Source: UBA4729 sp038231175 (GTDB lineage Bacteria; Patescibacteriota; Saccharimonadia; Saccharimonadales; UBA4665). Taken from it: a stretch of DNA of 8,452 nucleotides. The stretch lies in contig JBBRLU010000032.1 in assembly GCA_038231175.1 (NCBI GenBank), positions 1 to 8,452 of the forward strand, given 5' to 3'. Below, in pieces: positions 1-6,003 of the stretch (its first letter is position 1; every line of letters starts with the position of its first letter). Made by a program: the position numbers and the translations under genes. Below the pieces are notes generated by a model that was not told the DNA's origin, made no database searches, and saw only the letters and a program-made list of their open reading frames with translations.

Positions 1-1
1 G

Positions 2-778
2 TCTGTCGAGACCGTCGAGGACAAGATCATCGAGCACTACGAGGTGATCCAGGCCAGCGAAGAGTTCACCGACGAGATGCGTGGCCTGGTCCAGGCCACG
101 CTGGACGACCAGCACGCCGCCGCACGGGATCTGCAAGCCAGCATCCGTAAGGAGCTAGCCCGGCTGGATGTCAAGGAAGAGAACCTGCTCGATCTAGCCG
201 CAGACGGCAGCCTGCCCCAGGCCAAGATCCGGAGCCGACTGACCGCGATCGGGGTCCAGCGAGCCCGCCTGCACGGGGAGCTGGCAACCGTCGACGAGAC
301 GCTGGAGGCCGGCGCCAAGCTCATCCAGAAGGCAGTTGACCTGCTGGGGGATGCTCAGACCGTCTACCGAGCCTCTACAGACGGCGGGCGCCGCCTGCTC
401 AACGCAGCCTTCTGGGAGCGGTTCTACGTCGACTCAGACGGCGTGCAGACGGCCGTGCTCAAGCCCCCATTCGACGAGCTGGACGCCGCTCGTCAGCAAT
501 TCGCAGGCTGGTCGTTGGAAGCCGGTGCAGGGGCAGAAAATCAAAAACCCCCTGCTCTTGCCCTGACGGGTACGGACGGGGGAACTGTGACAGACCAACT
601 CGTTGGCATTTTTTCTGCCGAAGTTTCGAGTAAGCCTGTCATGGTGGGCGAGGAGGGACTCGAACCCTCAAGGCCGTTACGGCCAACAGATTTTAAGTCT
701 GTCGTGTATACCATTCCACCACTCGCCCTATTTGTCAACTTTATGTTCTTGCCACGATGTGTTGACTGTAAGCTATGA
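2..778 (+). CDS. Large serine recombinase, C-terminal part (5' end outside window)
   Basis: The frame is open from the window edge, so the catalytic resolvase domain and most of the DNA-binding region lie outside. The visible part (about 180 residues) is a charged, helical segment rich in Glu, Asp, Arg and Ala, followed by a short segment with FWERFYVDSDG and a hydrophobic/proline stretch (VLKPPFDEL). This is the usual tail of actinobacterial large serine recombinases, in which a coiled coil follows the zinc-ribbon region. Such enzymes integrate and excise phages or integrative elements. The DNA is GC-rich, unlike the AT-rich gene next to it, which suggests transfer. From about 540 the protein loses family character. 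From 642 to 728 the frame runs antisense through tRNA-Leu (giving the typical EEGLEPSRP string) and it stops at 776-778. The last 45 or so residues are therefore probably target-site read-through. The GTG at 44 is only an internal codon. Family call is fairly sure; whether the gene is functional is unknown. Confidence 0.75.
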   Translation, partial: SVETVEDKIIEHYEVIQASEEFTDEMRGLVQATLDDQHAAARDLQASIRKELARLDVKEENLLDLAADGSLPQAKIRSRLTAIGVQRARLHGELATVDETLEAGAKLIQKAVDLLGDAQTVYRASTDGGRRLLNAAFWERFYVDSDGVQTAVLKPPFDELDAARQQFAGWSLEAGAGAENQKPPALALTGTDGGTVTDQLVGIFSAEVSSKPVMVGEEGLEPSRPLRPTDFKSVVYTIPPLALFVNFMFLPRCVDCKL

Positions 779-1206
779 CAATTTGGACATAAAACGCGGA
801 GATTTTCCAAACGATTATCTCTGTGGTTGCCGTTAATATGGTCTAGCTCAACTGGAATTCTACCATCAACAGCAGCCTGATTCCAGCCACAAAGTTCACA
901 AGCAGCTTTTTTTAAGCCTTCTTTATACAACCGTTTTTTAAGTACATAACTTTGCGCTCGTCCGTTAAGTATTAAAATGTCATCCAATGCTTCAGCTGGA
1001 TGAGGATTGAATCGTAGACCGACGTTCCAGCCTTTACCCGTGAAATGTTCGGTCAGAAGTCCTAGATCCTCGATTCTTAATTTTATCTGCACATAGTTGC
1101 CGCCGGCCGGAACCAGCCCGAGCTTGATCAAAACCGAACGGAAGCTATAGCTTCCGGTTACTGCGACCGTTAATTGTTCGTCAGTCCAAGATCGTCGCCT
1201 GCCCAT
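541..1206 (-). CDS. HNH endonuclease reading through tRNA-Leu
   Basis: A 221-residue frame. Residues 5-60 (RSWTDEQL, LVPAGGNY, HFTGKGWNVG) match the N-terminal helix-turn-helix-like DNA-binding region of a common phage and bacterial HNH family. Residues 103-144 hold the HNH module with zinc ligands CxxC (C103, C106) and CPNC (C140, C143), catalytic H123 in ELDHINGN, and H144. The family normally ends just after HRGKN. Here there is no stop, and residues 160-188 are the translated tRNA-Leu, with a tail from the recombinase-side DNA to a TGA at 541-543. The functional end is probably near residue 157. ATG at 1206 is chosen because MGRRRSW is a family-like start, although GGAGGG sits only about one base upstream. 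An in-frame TTG at 1227 is the alternative. The distal coding region is AT-rich (23/60 GC at 781-840), unlike both neighbours. It may be a homing-type or phage-derived gene. Confidence 0.8.
   Translation of the reverse strand: MGRRRSWTDEQLTVAVTGSYSFRSVLIKLGLVPAGGNYVQIKLRIEDLGLLTEHFTGKGWNVGLRFNPHPAEALDDILILNGRAQSYVLKKRLYKEGLKKAACELCGWNQAAVDGRIPVELDHINGNHRDNRLENLRVLCPNCHSLQSTHRGKNIKLTNRASGGMVYTTDLKSVGRNGLEGSSPSSPTMTGLLETSAEKMPTSWSVTVPPSVPVRARAGGF
595..614 (+). terminator. Weak terminator-like hairpin inside the recombinase frame
   Basis: CCAACTCGTTGG (595-606) can form a 4- to 5-bp stem, followed two bases later by six T (609-614) on the plus strand. It points away from the recombinase and sits just before the tRNA boundary. 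The stem is short, so it may be chance, but it could mark the original 3' end of the element's transcript. Confidence 0.2.
642..728 (-). tRNA. tRNA-Leu (anticodon UAA), CCA encoded
   Basis: Read on the minus strand, this folds into a complete class II tRNA. The 7-bp acceptor stem is GGGCGAG with CTCGCCC. The anticodon stem ACAGA/TCTGT encloses the loop CTTAAAA, whose anticodon UAA lies at 693-695. The long variable arm (GGCCG/CGGCC) is typical of tRNA-Leu. The T arm is GAGGG-TTCGAGT-CCCTC. The discriminator is A and CCA is encoded at 644-642. The gene lies wholly inside the sense read-through of the upstream HNH frame and antisense to the recombinase frame. It would need RNase P processing from a longer transcript. 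tRNA-Leu genes are common integration targets. Confidence 0.97.
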
Positions 1207-1258
1207 CCCTCCAGGATAGACTAACAAGATTAACTAATCATGAACTTAACGGATTTTA

Positions 1259-1675
1259 CTACAGGCTAGTGTCGAGCGACACTTCGCCGCTGTCAATCTT
1301 GGGATAGAGTATGAGCATATCGGTCGATAGCGCCAGACTTGGCATATCTTCTAGCTCAAAATAATCAAAGTCATCGTAGTCTTCTGGTTCACCCAGTGCT
1401 AATACGCCGCTCTCGACGACCGCCTGGAACCAATGGTACTGGTAGTATCGCTCATCTTGCTCGAAGGTGTCGCTGCCGAGAGTGCCGATTAAACGGACCT
1501 GGACGCCCAGCTTCTCGGAAAGTTCGCGGATGGCCGCATCCTCGGCGACTTCATAATCTTCGACTTTGCCACCGGGCAGTTCCCAGTGCACGCTATCGCC
1601 ACCACTGCGGTGGATAAGTAATATCCGTCCGTAGTCGTCTAACATGACACAACCGGCAAGTTCGATAGGTTTCAT
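1259..1675 (-). CDS. Nudix hydrolase with altered Nudix box
   Basis: A 138-residue protein of normal single-domain Nudix length. Nudix enzymes cleave nucleoside diphosphates linked to another group, for instance in nucleotide-pool cleaning; the substrate cannot be read from this sequence. The Nudix box spans residues 36-58: G36, E42, R50, E51, E54, G57. WELPGGK precedes it, as in MutT-like members. The REUxEE core reads RELSEK, so the last Glu, normally a metal ligand, is Lys55 (codon AAG). An acidic stretch (EPEDYDDFDYFELEDMP, about 96-112) forms the usual C-terminal part. The ATG is 13 bases after the tRNA-Cys CCA end and has no Shine-Dalgarno sequence, so expression probably depends on the tRNA promoter. 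The HNH gene follows on the same strand after about 50 bases. Cytoplasmic. Confidence 0.88.
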   Translation of the reverse strand: MKPIELAGCVMLDDYGRILLIHRSGGDSVHWELPGGKVEDYEVAEDAAIRELSEKLGVQVRLIGTLGSDTFEQDERYYQYHWFQAVVESGVLALGEPEDYDDFDYFELEDMPSLALSTDMLILYPKIDSGEVSLDTSL

Positions 1676-1688
1676 AATGATTCAAAAA

Positions 1689-1762
1689 TGGAGGCACCTA
1701 CCGGGTTCGAACCGGTGTCTGAGCTTTTGCAGAGCCCTGCGTAACCACTCCGCCAAGGCGCC
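1689..1762 (-). tRNA. tRNA-Cys (anticodon GCA), CCA encoded
   Basis: Read on the minus strand: acceptor stem GGCGCCT with AGGTGCC (one G-U pair), anticodon stem GGGCT/AGCTC around the loop CTGCAAA with GCA at 1728-1730, and T arm ACCGG-TTCGAAC-CCGGT. The discriminator is U, the known identity base of tRNA-Cys, followed by an encoded CCA (1691-1689). No terminator hairpin follows, so transcription can continue into the Nudix gene. Confidence 0.97.
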
Positions 1763-1773
1763 GTAACATTTTA

Positions 1774-1802
1774 TTTTTACCCTCGTTTAGTATATCTGTT
1801 AA
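1774..1802 (-). promoter_or_regulatory. Probable sigma70-type promoter of tRNA-Cys
   Basis: On the minus strand, TTAACA (1802-1797, five of six matches to the -35 consensus) is followed after 17 bases by TAAAAA (1779-1774, four of six to the -10). Transcription would start a few bases before the tRNA 5' end at 1762. An overlapping TATACT at 1794-1789 is a second possible -10. The region 1763-1817 is AT-rich, as expected. This promoter could also serve the Nudix and HNH genes and tRNA-Leu. Confidence 0.45.
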
Positions 1803-1817
1803 GAGCAAAATATTCCA

Positions 1818-2210
1818 CTACTCCGGTCGCTCGAGTGTAGGCGGGACGATATATGGTTCACCGGACACGGTGTGTTCTAGTAATTCAGCGGCATGGGGAT
1901 CAAAAAGTTTAGCGAACGTAATTCCGCCGTCGCCGGACAAGGCGGCCGCACAGACTAAGGCGCAGGCCACAGGGTCTACTTTTTCATCCATATCGACTAT
2001 TTTAGCGTTCTGAATCAGGAACTCGCCGAAACCGGCCACTATTAGGCGCTCACGGCGCAATTTCTTTTCTTGTTCAGATTGTAAAAGCGACTGGACGTGC
2101 TTAGACGGGATGCAGCAATTGATCGCGCTGCTGGCTATTTTGGCCAGTCCGGTCTTACGGAGGGCGTACCAGGTAGCTTCTCGAGTCATCTTTAGTGGTC
2201 GTAATTCCAT
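1818..2210 (-). CDS. Conserved-looking hypothetical protein, 130 aa
   Basis: I do not recognise this protein. The ATG at 2210 has a good ribosome binding site (AAGGGAG, four bases upstream), which supports a real gene. The first 60 residues are basic and helical, with a Lys/Arg-rich patch (EQEKKLRRERL) after two adjacent cysteines (INCCIP) at about 32-33. The second half has a weakly hydrophobic Ala-rich stretch (DPVACALVCAAALSG, about 79-93) with two more cysteines, then an acidic, proline-containing tail. There is no signal peptide and no clear transmembrane segment. It lies 96 bases after the Cys-containing small protein on the same strand and ends about 15 bases before the tRNA-Cys promoter region. 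A DNA- or RNA-binding role would be speculation. Confidence 0.65.
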   Translation of the reverse strand: MELRPLKMTREATWYALRKTGLAKIASSAINCCIPSKHVQSLLQSEQEKKLRRERLIVAGFGEFLIQNAKIVDMDEKVDPVACALVCAAALSGDGGITFAKLFDPHAAELLEHTVSGEPYIVPPTLERPE

Positions 2211-2306
2211 TGATCTCCCTTGGTTCTTAGTTTACAGCCAGCGCCAATAGTAACAGCGCCGATCCGTAGGCACGGTTAAAAATCGTATTGCGCGTAGGTG
2301 GGAGAC

Positions 2307-2693
2307 TCAGCTGTTATCGACGTCGGTCTTGTTTAATAACGGTCCGGGCTCGGTCGTTGACTTATTTTTCTTAACGACGCTATAATCGGCTTTGACGGCC
2401 GTGACTTCTTCGATCTTGTCGACTTCGTGGCCTTCCTTAATGATGAACGTGTCGCGGTTGAGGTGGATCTTCTGGTAAACGCTTAATTTTACCGCTATCC
2501 GCTCGTTACAGTTCTCATCGGAACATTCACAGCGAAATTCGAGCAATAAGTCCTCTTTACGGACTAAGTGACGGTTACCGTCATCTATATGCAGGGCGTC
2601 GATCTCGTCTAAATTGATGCCGACCTGTTCGTTGCCACGGCGAAAGATCATCTCGTTTTCAATTTGGCGGCGTTCGCTGAGGGGCATGTGCAT
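2307..2693 (-). CDS. Small CxC-x5-C protein, likely metal-binding, function unknown
   Basis: A 128-residue cytoplasmic protein. The first third is charged and helical (ERRQIENEMIFRRGNEQVG). The middle has FRCECSDENCNERIAV at about 53-68, with three cysteines in a CxCxxxxxC spacing. It is followed by LSVYQKIHLNRDTFIIKEGHEVDKIEEV and a polar, proline-containing tail. From memory, this layout (CEC.D..C, then a YxxIHxxRDxFIVxPGHE-like segment) occurs in a small-protein family in actinobacteria and Saccharibacteria whose function is not known. The three Cys with the His of GHE could bind zinc, which is inference. The start is ATG 2693 or ATG 2687. Neither has a Shine-Dalgarno sequence, and an extended -10 sits just upstream, so leaderless translation from 2693 is plausible. 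Confidence 0.8.
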   Translation of the reverse strand: MHMPLSERRQIENEMIFRRGNEQVGINLDEIDALHIDDGNRHLVRKEDLLLEFRCECSDENCNERIAVKLSVYQKIHLNRDTFIIKEGHEVDKIEEVTAVKADYSVVKKNKSTTEPGPLLNKTDVDNS

Positions 2694-2700
2694 AGCTTAA

Positions 2701-2710
2701 GTATTACCAC
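2701..2710 (-). promoter_or_regulatory. Extended -10 element, possible leaderless promoter
   Basis: On the minus strand, TGGTAATAC combines a TGn extension with TAATAC (2706-2701), four of six matches to TATAAT. The A of the ATG at 2693 is the eighth base after it, where transcription would begin. A weak -35 (CATACA) lies 17 bases upstream. This would give an mRNA starting at or near the start codon. Confidence 0.4.
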
Positions 2711-2747
2711 ATTAAACAATATCTGTATGTAGGTAATCCGTGATATC

Positions 2748-2761
2748 TGTTACAGTTAACA
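2748..2761. promoter_or_regulatory. Inverted repeat TGTTA-N4-TAACA, candidate operator
   Basis: A perfect 5-4-5 inverted repeat (TGTTA CAGT TAACA) in the centre of the divergent region between the small Cys protein and the RND exporter. Its size suits a dimeric repressor such as a TetR- or MarR-type protein, families that often control efflux pumps. No regulator gene is in the window. The function is inferred from position and symmetry only. Confidence 0.35.
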
Positions 2762-2769
2762 AGTGAAGC

Positions 2770-2798
2770 TTTCATATTTAGCTAAAGCTAGTTATGAT
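2770..2798 (+). promoter_or_regulatory. Possible RND promoter with palindrome in the spacer
   Basis: TATGAT (2793-2798) is a good -10, five of six matches. The best-placed -35 at 17 bases is the weak TTTCAT (2770-2775). The spacer contains a perfect inverted repeat, TAGCT-AA-AGCTA (2779-2790), where a bound protein would block or remodel polymerase. Transcription would start near 2805, giving a leader of about 30 bases to the ATG at 2836. This argues against the in-frame ATG codons at 2794 and 2797, which overlap the -10. Confidence 0.35.
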
Positions 2799-2835
2799 GA
2801 CAGTACTCATATCAGTAATTAGCCTTGGAGCCCGA

Positions 2836-5565
2836 ATGTCAAAGCCAACCTCAAAATCATCGACTCGCCTAACCTTAGCCCAACGGCTCAGTCTCGGCGC
2901 GTTTAAACGACCGCGCACGACGGCCCTCATTTGGCTAGTCGTGTTGTTATTTGGCGTGGCCAGCTACAGCACGTTGCTGAAACGTGAGGGTTTTCCGACT
3001 ATCAATACGCCGTTCGCCGTCGCCCAAGGCAGTTATCTGGTCAATGACGCCAGTCAGGTTAACACCGATGTAGCGACGCCGCTCAGCAACTTCCTGGTCA
3101 AACAGCCCAGCGTCAAGAGCGTCCAGATCAGTAGCTTCGCTAATTTTTACGCGGCCCAGATCGCCTTTAAGGATAACGTTAATTCCAAGCAGGAAAGTAT
3201 CGCCCTCAACCAGCAGCTGATAGCCCAGAAGCTGTTGCCGGCCCAAGCTACCATCAACCTCAAGGCTTTCGAATTCGGCTTGACGCAACGCGGCGATAAT
3301 CTGGTTATCTCGTTCTATGACAAGTCCGGCAAAGTACCGACCAGCGAGCTAGCCGCCCAGGCCCGCCAAGCCGCCAGTTACCTGCAGAACCAGCATCTGT
3401 CACTGGTCAGATCAGTCTCGATTATCGATCCGTTCGCCCAGGCCAAAAACCCGTTGACCGGCGAAATCGTTACCAACCAGCAGTCTTTCGACGCTTATGG
3501 CCAGCGCCAAGGTAACCAAAACAAATTTTATAATTCAGTCGTCATCGGCGTCAAGTCGATAGCCGGCGCCGATCAGTTACAACTCGATAGCCAACTGCGC
3601 GCGGCCGTCGATGGTCTGAACCGACAGCAAAGTAATCCCGACCTCAGCGCCACCGTCAGCGCCAGCAGCGCGCCGCGCATCAAAAGCCAGATCAATGAGC
3701 TGCAGGCTTCGTTGCTCGAAGGTCTGGTGGTGGTCCTCATCGTCGGCTCACTGATCATCGCCTGGCGGGCGTCGGTCATTACCGTCATCTCGATGTTTAC
3801 CGTCATCGCCGCCACTAACGGGCTACTGTATTTGACCGGCTACAGCCTCAATACGATCACGCTGTTCGGTTTGATTCTAGGGCTGTCGCTGATCGTCGAT
3901 GACACCATCATCATGGTCGAAGCCCTCGACTCGCAGCGCCGGCTGCAGACAGACCCGACTGTCGTCGTCAAGAACGCTACCGCCAAGGTCAGCGCCGCCA
4001 TGGTGGCCGCTACTTCTACCTCGGTTCTGAGTTTTGCGCCGCTACTATTCGTCGGCGGTATCCTGGGCAGTTTCGTCCGGGCCATTCCGGTCACGATTAT
4101 CTCGGCGCTGCTGATAAGTCTGGTCGTGGCGCTGGTGTTCATCCCCTTGTTTGCCCGCTTCTTTTTGCTCGGTAAAAAACAGCTCGGCCGTAACGCCGAA
4201 ACAGAACACGCCGCGACCTACGAGGCCGCCATCGCCGGCTTTATTTCGTGGCCGATGCTGTGGGCCAAGGGCTCAACCCGCAAATTACTACTGGTCGGCG
4301 TCATTGCGCTGGTTATCGGTGGTGGCTTTATCGGTGGCGCCGGCGTCATCTTTAAAAAGGTATCGTTTAACATCTTCCCACCCAGTAAAGACGACAACCA
4401 GATCAGCACGGTCGTGACCTTCAAGCCCAACACCTCGATCACGCAGGCCGAGAAGATTACCCGGGACGCCAACAAAATACTGACCTCCACCGTCGGGTCA
4501 AACTTTGCTAAGGCCTCGTATTACGGCCAGGCCAACGTCCAAAGCGCCACCTTGACGGTCGATCTGACCGATTATAAGGCCCGCTCCACGGCCTCACCGC
4601 AGATCGTCAAACAACTGAACGAGCGCTACGCCAAGTTCAGCGAAGCCAAAGTCGAGGCCTTGTCGCTCGGTGCCGGCCCGCCGGTATCCAACTTTACCGT
4701 CCAGATCCGTTCCGATAAAAACCGTGACAGCGCCTTAAAACTAGCTGACAGCATTACCGATTACCTACGCCACGATGCCGTCCTCAAGCGCCCCGACGGC
4801 ACGATCGCCAAGCTCAAAAGCGTCGACGTCGGCAACTCCAGCATCTACCTCCAGAAAGACGCCAAGCAGTATATAACCTTAGAGGTGCGTTTCGTCGATA
4901 GCGACACTACGACGTTGGTGAACCTCACCAAGACCGCCCTGCAACGGCGCTACAGCGACGCCCAAGTTGCCGGCTACGACCTCGGTGACAAGTCCGTCAC
5001 CTATGACGCCGGCCAGGAGCAACAGAACCAGGATAGCTTCAAGACCCTGGCCCTGGCCTTTCCTATCCTGCTACTAGTCATTTACTTCGTCTTAGCCTTC
5101 CAGTTCCGTAGCTTCCTGCAACCCTTGCTGATCTTCTTGGCGATACCGTTCAGCCTGTTCGGCATTACCCTCGGCCTCTACCTGACCGATAATCCGTTCA
5201 GTTTCTTTGCCGCCCTCGGCTTCTTTGCGCTGATCGGTCTGAGCCTCAAAAACACCATCCTGCTGACTGATTACGCCAATCAGGCCCGTCGCGCCGGCCT
5301 CGGTGCCGTCGACGCCGCCCACGAAGCCCTGGCTCAGCGGTTCCGGCCGCTGATCGCCACCAGCCTGACGGCCGTCGTGTCACTGATTCCCCTAGCCTTG
5401 TCGAGCCCCTTCTGGGAAGGTTTGGCCGTGGTGCTGATCTTCGGTCTGCTGTCGAGTACTTTCTTAGTCATCACCGTCTTCCCGTACTACTACCTCGGCA
5501 GTGAATACCTACGCCAACACACCAGCCGCCGCTACTGGCGCCAGCGCCGCGTTAACCGAAGATAA
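2836..5565 (+). CDS. RND-family efflux transporter permease (HAE1/AcrB-like)
   Basis: A 909-residue inner-membrane exporter of the RND superfamily, driven by proton motive force. The layout is two similar halves: TM1 (about 27-46), a large external loop to about 292, TM2-TM6 (about 293-440), TM7 (about 483-505), a second loop to about 735, and TM8-TM12 up to about 890. The proton-relay residues are present: D355-D356 in GLSLIVDDTIIMVE of TM4 (AcrB D407/D408), K805 in GLSLKNTILL of TM10 (AcrB K940), and the RPLIATSL motif at TM11. Both external loops are somewhat shorter than in AcrB (1049 residues). The start at 2836 has GGAG five bases upstream; an in-frame ATG at 2794 overlaps a likely -10. 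No adaptor (MFP) or TolC-like gene is adjacent. The substrate (drug, lipid or other) cannot be predicted. Confidence 0.93.
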   Translation: MSKPTSKSSTRLTLAQRLSLGAFKRPRTTALIWLVVLLFGVASYSTLLKREGFPTINTPFAVAQGSYLVNDASQVNTDVATPLSNFLVKQPSVKSVQISSFANFYAAQIAFKDNVNSKQESIALNQQLIAQKLLPAQATINLKAFEFGLTQRGDNLVISFYDKSGKVPTSELAAQARQAASYLQNQHLSLVRSVSIIDPFAQAKNPLTGEIVTNQQSFDAYGQRQGNQNKFYNSVVIGVKSIAGADQLQLDSQLRAAVDGLNRQQSNPDLSATVSASSAPRIKSQINELQASLLEGLVVVLIVGSLIIAWRASVITVISMFTVIAATNGLLYLTGYSLNTITLFGLILGLSLIVDDTIIMVEALDSQRRLQTDPTVVVKNATAKVSAAMVAATSTSVLSFAPLLFVGGILGSFVRAIPVTIISALLISLVVALVFIPLFARFFLLGKKQLGRNAETEHAATYEAAIAGFISWPMLWAKGSTRKLLLVGVIALVIGGGFIGGAGVIFKKVSFNIFPPSKDDNQISTVVTFKPNTSITQAEKITRDANKILTSTVGSNFAKASYYGQANVQSATLTVDLTDYKARSTASPQIVKQLNERYAKFSEAKVEALSLGAGPPVSNFTVQIRSDKNRDSALKLADSITDYLRHDAVLKRPDGTIAKLKSVDVGNSSIYLQKDAKQYITLEVRFVDSDTTTLVNLTKTALQRRYSDAQVAGYDLGDKSVTYDAGQEQQNQDSFKTLALAFPILLLVIYFVLAFQFRSFLQPLLIFLAIPFSLFGITLGLYLTDNPFSFFAALGFFALIGLSLKNTILLTDYANQARRAGLGAVDAAHEALAQRFRPLIATSLTAVVSLIPLALSSPFWEGLAVVLIFGLLSSTFLVITVFPYYYLGSEYLRQHTSRRYWRQRRVNRR

Positions 5566-5566
5566 A

Positions 5567-5582
5567 GCTGACCGCCGTCAGC
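5567..5582. terminator. Short hairpin at convergent gene ends
   Basis: GCTGAC-CGCC-GTCAGC is a perfect 6-bp stem with a 4-base loop. It begins one base after the RND stop and covers the TGA stop of the PIN gene (5580-5578). It is symmetric, so it would form in transcripts from both strands. There is no T tract on either side, so it is at best a weak terminator or a 3'-end stabiliser. Confidence 0.3.
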
Positions 5583-6003
5583 CGACGTGTTCAATCTGCA
5601 GTTTCGCAGCACTAGCCACAAACTGCTTGTCGTAACTGAACAGTTTCGTAATGCCAGCGTCAATCATTAATTGTAATAACAGTGCGTCGTTGACGCCCAT
5701 GTGCATAGTGTCGCCTAACTCAGCATATCTTTTAGCAAAGTCAATAGTCGCGTGCGGCTCAATAAAAACCAGATCGGGTATGGCACTGACCTCGCGCATA
5801 ACATCCATAAGCTGAGTCTTACCTCGGCTAATCTTACGAGCAATGTGCAACACTTCTTCAATAACGTGGTGCGATGTACAAAGCGTAACATTCTCTTGTG
5901 TTAGGCGTTGAATGACGGAAACGGTGGCCTTGTTTTGAGGACTTGTTATGTCTAGGGCGTAGACGATCGCATTTGCATCCAAGAAAATCAGGCTATCTGC
6001 CAT
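5578..6003 (-). CDS. PIN-domain toxin, VapC-like ribonuclease
   Basis: A 141-residue PIN domain. The acidic active-site residues expected of VapC-type Mg-dependent ribonucleases are visible: D9 in IFLDANAIVYAL, E50 in HHVIEEV, D106 in MGVNDALL, and D125 in LFSYDKQF. Such toxins cleave RNA (tRNA, rRNA or mRNA) and are held in check by a co-encoded antitoxin. The start MADSLIFLDAN is chosen because PIN toxins usually begin a few residues before the first Asp. Its ATG overlaps the last codons of the upstream gene (stop at 5995-5993), which suggests translational coupling. ATG 6006 and ATG 6027 are alternatives in the same frame, and none has a clear ribosome binding site. The upstream gene ends in an antitoxin-like domain, which supports the toxin call. 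The coding region looks more AT-rich than the phosphatase genes before it. Confidence 0.85.
   Translation of the reverse strand: MADSLIFLDANAIVYALDITSPQNKATVSVIQRLTQENVTLCTSHHVIEEVLHIARKISRGKTQLMDVMREVSAIPDLVFIEPHATIDFAKRYAELGDTMHMGVNDALLLQLMIDAGITKLFSYDKQFVASAAKLQIEHVG

Noticed and set aside
640..690. Second copy of the tRNA-Leu 3' end as an att repeat within the window
   Set aside because: I found no other copy by eye. The only other tRNA-like sequence is the unrelated tRNA-Cys.
603..836. Plus-strand frame beginning inside the recombinase tail (contains WARRDSNPQG)
   Set aside because: The string is the antisense translation of tRNA-Leu, and the rest overlaps the HNH gene on the other strand.
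2227..2310. Short minus-strand open stretch ending in a hydrophobic run (FNRAYGSALLLLALAVN)
   Set aside because: It follows an in-frame stop, has no ATG, GTG or TTG near its beginning and no ribosome binding site. It could be the remnant 3' end of a membrane protein gene, but it cannot be supported as a gene.
2794..2835. Upstream in-frame ATG codons for the RND transporter
   Set aside because: They overlap a likely -10 (TATGAT), have no ribosome binding site, and add 14 residues unlike the family start. ATG 2836 has GGAG at good spacing.
3573..4490. Several minus-strand frames and one plus-strand frame inside the RND gene
   Set aside because: They are shadows of the long RND coding frame, low in family character and without start signals.
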